A stretch of 56,007 nucleotides of DNA from Gnetum montanum. Lineage: Eukaryota > Streptophyta > Gnetopsida > Gnetales > Gnetaceae. Position 1 is the stretch's first letter. The number at the start of each line of letters is the position of its first letter. The stretch spans positions 848,070-904,076 of the forward strand of contig MNCI01003938.1 in NCBI GenBank assembly GCA_015680685.1. Direction: 5' to 3'. The notes under the pieces were generated by a model. It saw only the letters and a program-made list of their open reading frames with translations. It was not told the DNA's origin and did not search any database. A program made the translations under genes and the position numbers. Positions 44,395 through 54,262 of the stretch are shown one piece after another.

Positions 44395-45024
44395 ACTTGT
44401 GCTAACCATCGATATGGCTTATCAGTTTTTTCTACTTTTTGTTTTCCATGTTTTTGATTTTACAAGTTATTTATTTTACAAATTTTTCATTTTCAAATTT
44501 TTCTAATTTACACCATCGTTAGTACCTTTGAACCTTTCTTGACTATTTTACATTTTCTTATATATTTTACTTTTTTTTTGTTTAAAGTGTGATATTCCTT
44601 ATTTTTTCTGATAAAATTATTTTATTATTACAAGACATAGGGCTGCTATTGCTGGTTACTAATGATGGTTTGTGCTTAATGTTGTGATTGTCGATGTTTG
44701 GTTTCTATTTTTGAATTCTAATGTCTCATGACTTTGGCATGGTTTATTTTTCATGGAATAGGCAATGAGTCCATGTCATCTACCCATCCAATAAACTCTA
44801 TGGTTTTCCTTATTTTGGGAATTTGAGATCCCTTCCATTAAAGAAACTTTTAATCAATTGATGACCTTGGTATTTTTGAAATTAGGAAGGATTCAAAGAT
44901 TTGTAAAGGATGTGACTTCAAGGAGACTCAATACTCTTTATACTCTTCTACTTGATTGAGTGCTTGAGTATTTTTCATGGACTTCGTACCATTCCATATC
45001 AACCACTAATAGGAAGTTAAATAA

Positions 45025-45190
45025 GTCTTTGCATGGTGTGGTTCCCATCTAAAAATTTAAGAAAAAAAAATAATGGGAATTCAAAGAACACCCCTTAGAC
45101 ATAATACGTCCTTGCATGGTGTGGTTTCCATTTCAAAAAAAATAAAAATAAAAATAATGGAAATTCAAAGCATAGCCCTTGGACAAATAA
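45025..45190. repeat. Tandem duplication of about 83 bases in element C
   Basis: Two copies of GTCTTTGCATGGTGTGG through GAATTCAAAG-CCCTTAGACA begin at 45025 and 45107. Element A has the unit once (29220-29300), so the duplication arose in C. Confidence 0.65.
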
Positions 45191-45999
45191 ATAGGCTACA
45201 AGAAATGGTTATCAGACTAGAAAGACATGCAGCTATGCCTAAAAGTCCCCTCTAACTATGTCCCTCTCTTACTTTCTACTTCTCTCTTTTCTTCTCCTTA
45301 TGGAATGGTGGTTGTCTTGTGGAAGCACTCTTGTGTCTCGTGTGAGTGGATCAATCTTAGAGTGGTGATGCGAAGTCACTGAAAGTGGTTGGTTTTGGTC
45401 TAGATTGAGGATGGACCTTCTTGCATCATTTTAAATAAAAATTCCATAAGGGACTTCTTATGACCTCAATTCAAAACTCCATTCCACCTTCTCTATCATC
45501 CATCCATGCTACCATAACTCACCTCATTTCCGTATTCTATGTTATGCTCTATGTCTTGGTTTGATGTGTTGGAATTCTTGAGTAAATTCTTTCTGGTTGG
45601 TCCTTAATTTTTCATAATTATTAAATCAACTATGGGGCTCACAACCTCCTTAGTTGAGGGTATGCAAGGGCAACAGGGGCATGAGCCTGCTATGGGGAGG
45701 ACCCACTTGCATAACTTTTGATTTGGTTAGTTAAGGTTCCTTACCTTTGACATTGCTACAATCCTATCTTTTGCATGTTCCATTGAGTATTCCACTCAGT
45801 CTTCCTTAACCTTTTATTTCATTCATCCCTTGAATTAACTTTTCTCCATTTTTCCAAATTTATGAGCTTCAACACCCTCTTCTCATGTTTTAATACTATT
45901 CTTGGCCTTTTGAGCTTTCATTTTACCCTAATTTCATTCAAAAGCTCTTCATATTTTCCAAGTTTGACCAAAGTCAACAATCATCTTTGGTGCTTAAAG

Positions 46000-46100
46000 G
46001 CTACATCATCAAGTCCTCATCGATGTAGCCTCCTTCATTGATGAGGCCAAGTCAACTCCATCTTGTTGATGTAGCACAAAAATCCTATATATACCATTGT
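46000..46100 (+). promoter_or_regulatory. U3-like patch inside element C
   Basis: Words GATGTAGCCTCC, TTGATGAGGCC, GTTGATGTAGC precede CTATATATACC (46086-46096). The 3' LTR U3 of C has GTTGACGTAGCCTCG, CAATGAGGCC and TATAAATA in similar order (49675-49800). Element A has no such patch in the matching region. It lies 450 bases upstream of the accessory ORF and may be an internal promoter or an LTR fragment. Confidence 0.4.
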
Positions 46101-46548
46101 GCACTTAGAAATTTTTTGTCATTTGCTCATAACACATGGGGAGTTTTTGCAATTTTTCAAAGCCCAAAACCTTCCAGAGCCCTTAACTTCCCAACTATTT
46201 TTCCAAATTACTCTGTTCTTTGACCCTACAGTTATTGGAGGTAAGATTTTTGTCATGGGGATTGCAAACCTTAAGGTTTTCAATGAAAATTTTTGAAAAT
46301 ATTTATAACTCCCCCAAAGGGTTAGTAAACTTAGCAATATACAAACATCAATGTTTTCAAGAGTTAACCCTTTCAAAAACCTCCATGATGGTATATTAAT
46401 GATCATACATAAATAAATAATAATTGCAGTAATTAAATTATCCATAATCACAACTTAGCAAAGTGTGACTATTCCAACATGATAAAGGTATTCCAATTGC
46501 TTTATGTTACACAATGATTGCTAACCCATGGTTGTATTGTGATTATAT

Positions 46549-49400
46549 ATGGCACCAAAAACTAAACACCTACAAGAGAGAGAACCCTCTCAACTATGGG
46601 AGAAATGGCCAAGAATTGAAAGGGGCCAACAGGAACAAGTCCAAGAATCGCTAGAGGCAACCCATGCAATGGGACCTCTTCATGAGGAGCCTAAAGTGGA
46701 ATCTTTTTGACAAATTCTAGAAGAAGAAGTGCCTATAGAACAATAACAATGAGGAGAAGTTCTTGGAACCACACCAAGGCTTGAGGTCAATTTAACTCAA
46801 GCCTACCTTAACATCATCAGGTCTTGAGAAGTTCAATGATCAATCCTTTAAGAGATCAACTTTGGGCCATTCTTTAAGAAAGCTCCAATAGATGTCAAGA
46901 CTCAACTACAAACCTCTCCCATGTGGCAAATAATCACATCCAATGTGAAGTGGTACATGGGAGAGACATACGTATTTTGAAATAATAGAAGGCCAGGGTC
47001 CACTATCAAAATCAACAATATTCAAGTATCTTACTTGGCAAAAGCTATCACACATGCACTTGGATTGCCTAACATTAGAACATAGCTGGTGAAACTATCA
47101 ACACAAGGTGATCCTAAGGCCAAGAAGGAGTGCATCTAGCAATGCTATGGGGTTGACCATAAGGAGTATGGACCACTCACACTTGTAGAGTGCATTTATT
47201 TCAAAATTGTACCCTATCATCTCAACCCAATAGTGAGGTTAAGCAAGATGATTGTCTTCTTTGCTTAAGCATGCATTTCTCTAAGCGAGAAATTTCCCAT
47301 AAGTCTTCGACAACTACTCTAGTCAAAGATTGACAAGAATTTCAAAGAAAACAAACATGGAAGGAAAACCTTGCCCTTTCCATGCCTTAGCCAAAAAATT
47401 TGCAAAAGGATAGGAATTGTTTGCTAATTTAATGATACACTCAGGCATACTCCTTTGGCCTCATGGTCTAAGATCATGAAAGAGAAGATGCTAGAGATGA
47501 CCCAAGAAGAGGAGTTTTTGCCACCACCACCCACCCAAGAAATAATGCTAGAGGCCTATGTAGCCATTGAGTGTCTACACAAAATCCAAGAATAGCTCTT
47601 GAGTGGACAACAGTAACCTACAGGAACAAGTGGGGTAGATCCATTTGTGTATCAATCGACAATGAATCACCTTAATAAGGTGGCCCAAATAGTTAGCCAG
47701 ATGGAGAGGGGTGGACCAATCTTCTCTTCCTAATAAATGTAGTTGCCCACAAGGTCAGATCCCAATTCTCAAGAGGTAATTCTGTCTTTATCTCAGCATC
47801 ATTTATTCCCAAAAATCTTTAGGAATGTTGTCACTTTCTAGATGTGTTTGGAGGAAGGTAAAGGAACAACTATCCTAGTGATGTAGCACCAAGGTTAAGA
47901 AATACTGCCTAAAGTTTTTGCTAATCATGTCGTCAAAGCATTAAATGCATCCATGGTATTTATACCAAACGTATTTGCACTTCAAGATGTGTAGATGTTT
48001 GTAGGTACGGTTAGTGAAAAGTTAAACATAGCCCAACATGAAGAGTTGTTGGAACAATTGGTGGGAATTAGGAAATTGACTCTAAATATCTTTGATTTTC
48101 TAGAAGACATCACTACAACCTAGTTAGAGCTGCTAAATACAAGGGAAAAGTGTATTATTTTGAAGGGGCAACTCAAAATGACTTAAGAATGAAATTAACA
48201 CTTGGTTGTGGATGTTGTCAAACTATGTGCTCGACTTGGTGATCTTGCATCCTCAACCTAGTAGTAACAAGGGATGAAGCTTTCAAATAGCTTCAAGAAT
48301 GATTCTAGAAGGTTGAGGAGGAGGAAGTAATGGCCATCTTTAACCAGTCCATAGATGAAGCAAAAACATACTCAATTTAGAAGGACTTGGCATAGATGCC
48401 CTAGGAGAATGAGATTTTGACTGCACAAAATCATCGCCTATGAAATGTTAATGCTCAGAAAGATCAAATGCAAGAATTTATTTATCAACAATAGGAGTAT
48501 CTTGCTAGGGTAAACACTAAATTGAAAAGATTCGTCATAGAAAATGAAAATTTGTCAATGGAGGAAGTACATGCCTTACACCAAAAGTCTACCATCGAGA
48601 TTGTCACTTGGAAGAATAAGGCCCTCAAGCTCGAAAAAAGTGAAAAATCACTACAGAGACTAGGTTTTCTTGTAAAAGGAAGTTAATAAAAAACACATTT
48701 AGATGGTAAAGATGAAAATGAATGAAGCCCTCTAGCAACTTCAATGAGGAAGAAAAATGTGGCAACTCATTATTGATGGGATCAATGCCTATAATAAAGT
48801 AGAGATCCACCTAAAGGAGTTGCAAATTGAAGAAATGAAAAAGTATATAGAGTTGGCCAATCTTCAACACAAAAACTTGGTAATGCCAACTGCTAGATGA
48901 CAATAATCAAAGTTGGAAAAGCAAGTGGCTAACTCATATCTGTTATATGAGGCAAAGTTCAAGCACCACAAAGACACTAAGAAAAAGCTTGAGACCACAA
49001 ATGTTGAACTTGATGTTCTCAAAGAATAGTTTAGAGATCAATGATTAATTACTAAGAACTTAGCCAAATGGATGAATAACTACTAGGAGCTGAGGGACAT
49101 AGTTAGGGAATTTGACATTAAAAGCAAATAGTTTGCTGCTTGGTTCATCAATGCTAAGGAGCTATTTCCAGCAATCCTGTGTCCCTAGGATGTGCCCATT
49201 CCAACCCACATTGGTAAAGCTACATGGATAGTGCATGATCTCAGAAGAAAGAAAAAAAATGAAAGCACTACTAGATGCTTTTCGCCTCCTACTTAAAGTT
49301 ATAGTAGTAGCAGAACAATTGCAACCACCTCAACCACCACCCATCCATGAAGCTAGTGAAGGTCCTTTGAAGCCTTAAGAACCACCACTGCTTGGGACTG
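46549..49400 (+). pseudogene. Element C: accessory ORF downstream of integrase, unrecognised, with coiled coil
   Basis: A long degraded frame between pol and the 3' LTR. The candidate start is ATG 46549 (MAPKTKHLQERENPLNYG). After a frameshift: APIDVKTQLQTSPMWQIITS (46885), VKWYMGETYVF, INNIQVSYLAKAITHALGL, GVDHKEYGPLTLVECIYF and KIVPYHLNPIVRLSKMIVFF (47200-47260), then a Pro-Glu segment (47500). The second half (48300-49090) is Lys/Glu/Gln-rich with heptads (NTKLKRFVIENENLSMEE; KNKALKLEKSEKSLQRL). Overall plan (globular plant-specific domain, then coiled coil) resembles accessory ORFs of plant retroelements and the antisense gene in B. It is not a recognised envelope; no signal peptide or membrane segment was seen. 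Confidence 0.5.
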
Positions 49401-49636
49401 GCTGATCTTCTCTACTACACTTCACATTCTCAAGGAATGTGCTATCCAATTTTGAAGAGTCCTATCATGGTGTTCAATTTTGTGTCCTAAACATCATCAT
49501 TTTTTGTAATGTGTTGATCTATACACTTAGGAACTTCATTTTTTGTCAAAGGTAGTTAGTCAGTTTTGTTTTTGAAAGGTCAGTTAAAAATCCCATACAT
49601 TCCCAATTTTTTAAAGATGATAAGGATGAGTTTTCA

Positions 49637-49652
49637 TTTAGTCATGGGGGTA
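49637..49652 (+). other. Polypurine tract before 3' LTR of element C
   Basis: TTTAGTCATGGGGGTA directly before TGATGAATC. Same context as A (30533-30548). Confidence 0.55.
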
Positions 49653-50590
49653 TGATGAATCATAGTTCTATTAGCTATGTCAATGAGGCCTTGTTGACGT
49701 AGCCTCGTTGACTGGGTCTTGTTGACAAGGCCTAGTTGATGCATCATATTATGTGTTGACATGGCCTTGTCGACACAATGTTTGTAGTTAGCTATAAATA
49801 CATGTCCACTAGCTACATTTATGGTAAGAGGGATTGTAGTTGCAACAAATCTCTTATAGTTTTTTGATTTGAAAGTTAGAATTTTTCTCCTGAGTGCCTA
49901 TAGCAAGAGTCATTGAGTGTATGGATCTTTATTTAAGCATTGTTATACTTGAGCATGATAGTGTGTGCAATAATAAAGATGATCTTTCTGATAAATCTTG
50001 CAACATTTTGGATAGATTAAATATTCTATTTATGCATTTAATGTTTTCAATTATTTGTTAAATGTTTCCAGTTATTTATTAAATGTTTTTAGTAATTAAG
50101 TTAACAAAGTGATTAAGCAAGATAGATTAAACACATAACTACTACCACTTCAAGCATAACATGTATTTGTTTGGTAATGCCAGCAGCATTATTACTTAGT
50201 ATGCCTAGTAGTGTAGTGCTTGGTCACCCAGTAGTGGATACGTGGGTTCAGGACATGTATGAAAAGTAGGACTAGATGTTTATGTTAGAACTAATTAGAC
50301 ATTTGATAATTAGCTAAATCAAATTCGTTAGTCCAACCACTTTATTTCTCTTTAAGCACAAAAACCATAAAAATACAAATTGATAAAAATTAGATGCCTC
50401 AATTACACTTAACCATAACAATGTATATCACAAGTGTAACTTGGAAAGACAATGATTGACCTTAAGGCAAGATTCACTTCCTAGAAGATTAGTGCACCAA
50501 AAATGATAAAGTTTATGAAATTCGATTGGATTGTGCTTGAACGCTTTGTGATTCATATTGTTGGGCATAGGGGTACCTTGTTGCTCATCA
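49653..50590 (+). repeat. 3' LTR of element C
   Basis: Starts TGATGAATCATAG, ends GTTGCTCATCA. The R-U5 half matches 37497-38170 and, more weakly, the ends of A and E. U3 holds repeated GTTGAC words (49695-49765), not the GATAT words of A and E. TATA box at 49793-49800. Confidence 0.8.
49793..49800 (+). promoter_or_regulatory. TATA box in 3' LTR of element C
   Basis: TATAAATA after the GTTGAC-rich U3, at the same LTR position as in A and E. Confidence 0.6.
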
Positions 50591-50599
50591 TAATCTAAT

Positions 50600-52340
50600 A
50601 TAATAGTGGGAATTCTTATAACAATGGGTTTTTAATCTCCTGCATTGAATTCAACATCATTTGAAATGGTGGATGCAATATTATTAATAATGGCTATGCC
50701 TCTAATGGTACATCTATAGCAACCATTCAAAGTATGATTTCTTTTCTTTAATCTCAAATCTCCACTTAACAAGTTAATGCTATGTATCATGCAAATATGC
50801 CTAAGAATGCTTCTACAATTTTCGCCCAACATGAAGCACATAGATAGTACTTACAACAAGTGACTCAAGCCTTTAACAATGTGGTTACTCATGTGGTATA
50901 GAAAAATTGGGAATTTACTGTAAGTTTAGGATTTATATTCTTAAAACCTCTTTTTATCCTAATCACATCTTTTCCTCAACATATACGTTAACCTCCTATA
51001 CTCCAAATATCTTAGATGCAATAAGTAATAACTCAAGTAACTCAACCTATTACTTCACAATCATCTTATACCTTGTCTTAATTGAATGTGCCATAGAATT
51101 GCATATTACAGTAGGCTATCCATCAACCATAATCTTTTATGCAAACTCCTTAGCTTGTTAACTTCACAATTAATGCTTTTGTAAATACATATTTGATGCA
51201 AACTATTTCTTAGTCCTTGATGAATGTTCAAGATTTTCCGAAGAAAATAATCTAACTTAACCTAATATTCAAAAAATTATTTAGCCATCACCCCATCATT
51301 TAATTCCACCAGTGAATCAAATGCAATAATTTCTTTAGTTTCAAAACCAAATGCCATATGAAAATATGGAAAATGAACTTACTTTGAAGGATTTAATGGG
51401 AAGCAAATATACTACTACTTTTTCATCTTTATTATTACCCTTAGAGTGGATGTGGAGATTAAAAATTTGACTATGATCTCTCATTAATTTGGTATTAATG
51501 ATGAAGATTCTTATCATTACATAAAAGCTTGTGAAACTCTAATTATCACTTGTGGTAATAAAATGAGTGATAAAATGAAAATGCACATTTTCCATTAACA
51601 TTTAGAGATATGGCTTTGTCTTTGTTTAGGACTTTGAAACCATATTCAATATAGTCTTGGGAATATTTTAAAGATGAATTTTTAAATTAGTTTTTATCTT
51701 ATACTAAAATTCATCTTTATAAGAAACAATTATCAAGTCTTTAACAAAAGGATAATAAGACATATGAGTAGGCTTGGAAAAAATTTAAGGATGCAAAGGC
51801 AAAGAATTCAATTCCTAACTTTTCATAATGTAAATTTCTTAGGTTCTTTTTAGATATTATTACATCTACAACTAAAAAAAGTGTTAATTTTGCTTATGGA
51901 AGATCCATTCCACAAAAGGTCCTTGATGATGCAGTTAATACTTTAGAGAAAATTATTGATCAAAGTAAGAGATGGCTTGTGAATGTGAATTAAATTTGAC
52001 TAAGCAATCAATTATGTTTATACTTGTTAGATAATTTAAAAAGGTAAATTCTATATTGAATAAAATTTTAATAAATTCTAATGTTAATTTGTAGATCTCA
52101 CAAGTATGGAACATCAAACCTCAATTTTAGCAACATGTTCAAGCACAATCAATAAGAGCTATGAAAGGTATTCATAGCACAAAATAAGCTCAAGATTTAG
52201 GTATGGATTTTTCCTATGCTTATGTTTGTTGGGTTCTTAGAGTAGAAGATAAATTTTTTGTTGTTATTATATGATAGAAGTTTATTTTAGTAAAATATAA
52301 GAAATTTTTAGATCAATTGTAATGTTATTTTGATCCTAGT
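50600..52340 (+). pseudogene. Element D: Athila-like gag remnant
   Basis: Read in one main frame with many stops. The N-terminal stretch is Asn/Gln/Ser-rich (NNGYASNGTSIATIQSMISF; ANMPKNASTIFAQHEAH). The recognisable core is at 51590-51990: LTFRDMALSLFRTLKPYSI, SWEYFKDEFLN, KKQLSSL, AWKKFKDAKAKNSIPNFS, CKFLRFFLDIITSTTKKSVN, VLDDAVNTLEKIIDQSKRW. This matches the order of a Ty3/gypsy capsid: a W-E-x-F core, an L-x-x-L-x-Q/Y-E-A-W-x-R-F-K motif, then F-x-x-G-L-x-x-x-T-x-x-x-V. It is not element C or A gag. C's LTR end at 50590 adjoins it, so C may have inserted into it. The LINE cuts it at 52347. Confidence 0.65.
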
Positions 52341-52346
52341 CTTTAT

Positions 52347-54262
52347 ATCATCATCATCCTAGACTTGTCCCAGAAAAATGGATCAACTACATGAGTTCTT
52401 TTTCATCATTCACCTTTATGAAGAGTTAGATCTTTATTTATCTGTAGTTTCTTCAAATCATCTTCAATCATTTTTTCCTATGTTTTTTTTATCTTTCTTT
52501 TGAAGGCTTTCCTAGAATAGTGATGTAGTAACTTTTGCTTATAGGCTCATTATCTGATCTTCTTTACACATAACCAAATCATCTAAGCCACATTTCCTTT
52601 AGCTTATTTGAAATATAATTCACTAAACATCTTCCTCTAATATTTGTATTATGTAATTTATCTCTTCTAGTAACATTCAATATCCATTAAAGCATTTGCA
52701 TTTATACCATATTGATTTGTTATTCATGCTGCTTATGTACTACCCAACATTCAACACCATATAAGATAGCAGGTCTAATTATTGTCTTGTAAAATTTTTC
52801 TTTTAACACCACTAATCCACCTCCATTTGACCATTTTGTATAAATTTTATTTTTAATATCTTTATTAATATCACCATCTAATTTGAGGATTGATCTTAGG
52901 TAGCGAAATTATTTGTAGTGAGAGACTTTGTTGCCTTGAATAGTCACTCTATTTCATCACTATTTATGTTATTACTATAATTACATTCCATATATTTTGT
53001 CTTACTTTTGCTAATTTTTAAGCCTTTTGGTTCTAAAGCATGTCTCCTCTTCTCCATTTTAGCAACAATATTTTCTTAATATGCATCTACCAACACAATA
53101 TCATCTACAAATAGAATACACCAAGGGATGTAGTTCCACTATGGCTAAAAAATTAGATGTTGTTCTATAAGTTGTTTTAATTTTAGTGGTAGATCCTTCA
53201 TACATGTCTTGAATCACTTTAATATATTTATTAGATATGTTTTTCCCTCTACAAGGTCCACCAAATAATATCTCTAGGCACTTTGTCATCTGATTTTTCC
53301 AAATCAATGAAGATCATATGTAGATTTTTTCTATGTTTGTTGAATTTATCATTAGTCATTATATCAAAAAAACAACCTCTAAAGTATATCTCCATGAAAT
53401 GAATCCAAATTTATTTTTTAAAGATTTTTTATTCAATTCTAATATGTTGCATATTGGGTCTCTCCTAAAGCTTCATAGTATGGCTCATTAGCTTGATCCC
53501 TCTATAGTTTGCATAATTTTGTGCATCTACCTTTTTTTTGTAAATAGGAATAACAAAGCATTTTTTCTAATTTTTTGGAATTTCTCCATTCGTCAAAATT
53601 TTGTTAAATAATTTTATCTATAAGAAAACTCCTGCATCTTTCAATGCTTTCTAAGCTTATATAGGAATGTTATCTGGCCCAACAACTTTTCCATTTTTCA
53701 TTTTTGATAAAGCTATCTTCACCTCAAAGAAGGAAAGTTTATTAACCAAACCAAAATCAGGTTCTTCTTCTTGGATGTCTTCTCATAGAAATTCTTTATT
53801 TAATAATTCTTGAAAATAATTGTTCACCTATCTAATATTTCATTATTTTTTACCAAAATTATTTCATTTGCTTCCTTGATGCATTTGACATGATTAATGT
53901 CCTTCTATTTCTTGTTTCTAATTTTTGACAATATATGAATAATATTTTCTCCTTTTTTATTCATAATTTCTCATAAAAGCTATCAAAGGCCTTATGTATG
54001 GCTTCGGTTGCTACCATGGTTTCCTTCATCTTTTCCATTTTGAATATCATCCTATTTTATTAGCTACTGCTTTGTTGCCATTTTGAATATCATCCTATTT
54101 TATTAGCTACTTCTTTGTTGCCATTTATCAAAGAATTTTTTTTCTTAATGTTAAACTTTATTATTCCATCATCATGTCTTCTTTGAGATGTATTTTTTAT
54201 CTTTATTTTCACCCAAAATTTTCTTTTCAATTTTTTGAATGCAACTATCCATCTGACCTCAA
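52347..54262 (-). mobile_element. RTE-type LINE, 5'-truncated
   Basis: Non-LTR retrotransposon on the minus strand. In minus order: SIQKIEKKILGENK and WNNKV near 54150-54260 (end of the endonuclease region); RNRRTLIMSNASRK (53880); GPDNIPI near 53680; IPIYKKKVDAQNYANYRGIK and LMSHTMKLW (53480-53550); LHMIFIDLEKSDDKVPRE-like (53280-53310); NKYIKVIQDMYEGSTTKIKT (53170-53230); catalytic FVDDIVLVD (53086-53112); KPKGLKISKSKTKYMECNY (52980-53040); LKEMWLRWFGYV-RRS (52540-52600) near the C-terminus. The 3' tail is TGATGATGAT (52347-52358), a short repeat tail as in plant RTE elements. Stops and frameshifts are many; the endonuclease is mostly absent. Confidence 0.85.
54035..54120. repeat. Tandem duplication of 43 bases in the LINE
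   Basis: CCATTTTGAATATCATCC through CTTTGTTG occurs at 54035-54077 and again at 54078-54120, with one G/T difference (54069 against 54112). It post-dates the LINE insertion or was present in its source copy. Confidence 0.85.

Larger units (their letters stand above)
44395..46548 (+). other. Long non-coding region of element C
   Basis: AT-rich tract between integrase and the downstream ORF, with no protein-like frame. It aligns with A's 28660-30060. It contains a tandem duplication (45025-45190), a U3-like patch with TATA-like CTATATATA (46000-46100) and a splice-donor-like GGAGGTAAG (46228-46240). Confidence 0.5.
37497..50590 (+). mobile_element. Element C: LTR retrotransposon related to A, with pol and an extra downstream ORF
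   Basis: A 13 kb unit in the same orientation as A. It has a truncated 5' LTR (37497-38170), tRNA-Asp-type primer site, gag from 38327, protease, RT, RNase H, integrase to about 44370, a polypurine-like tract, a non-coding region, a long degraded ORF (46549-49400), a polypurine tract and a full 3' LTR (49653-50590). The gag, protease and LTR ends match A closely; the LTR ends and gag define one family. The pol lacks a chromodomain, consistent with the Athila/Tat side of Ty3/gypsy. No target duplication can be checked because the 5' end is missing. Confidence 0.8.

Noticed and set aside
46119-46451. Minus-strand ORF of 110 codons
   Set aside because: Lies in C's non-coding region, no motifs, not shared with A.
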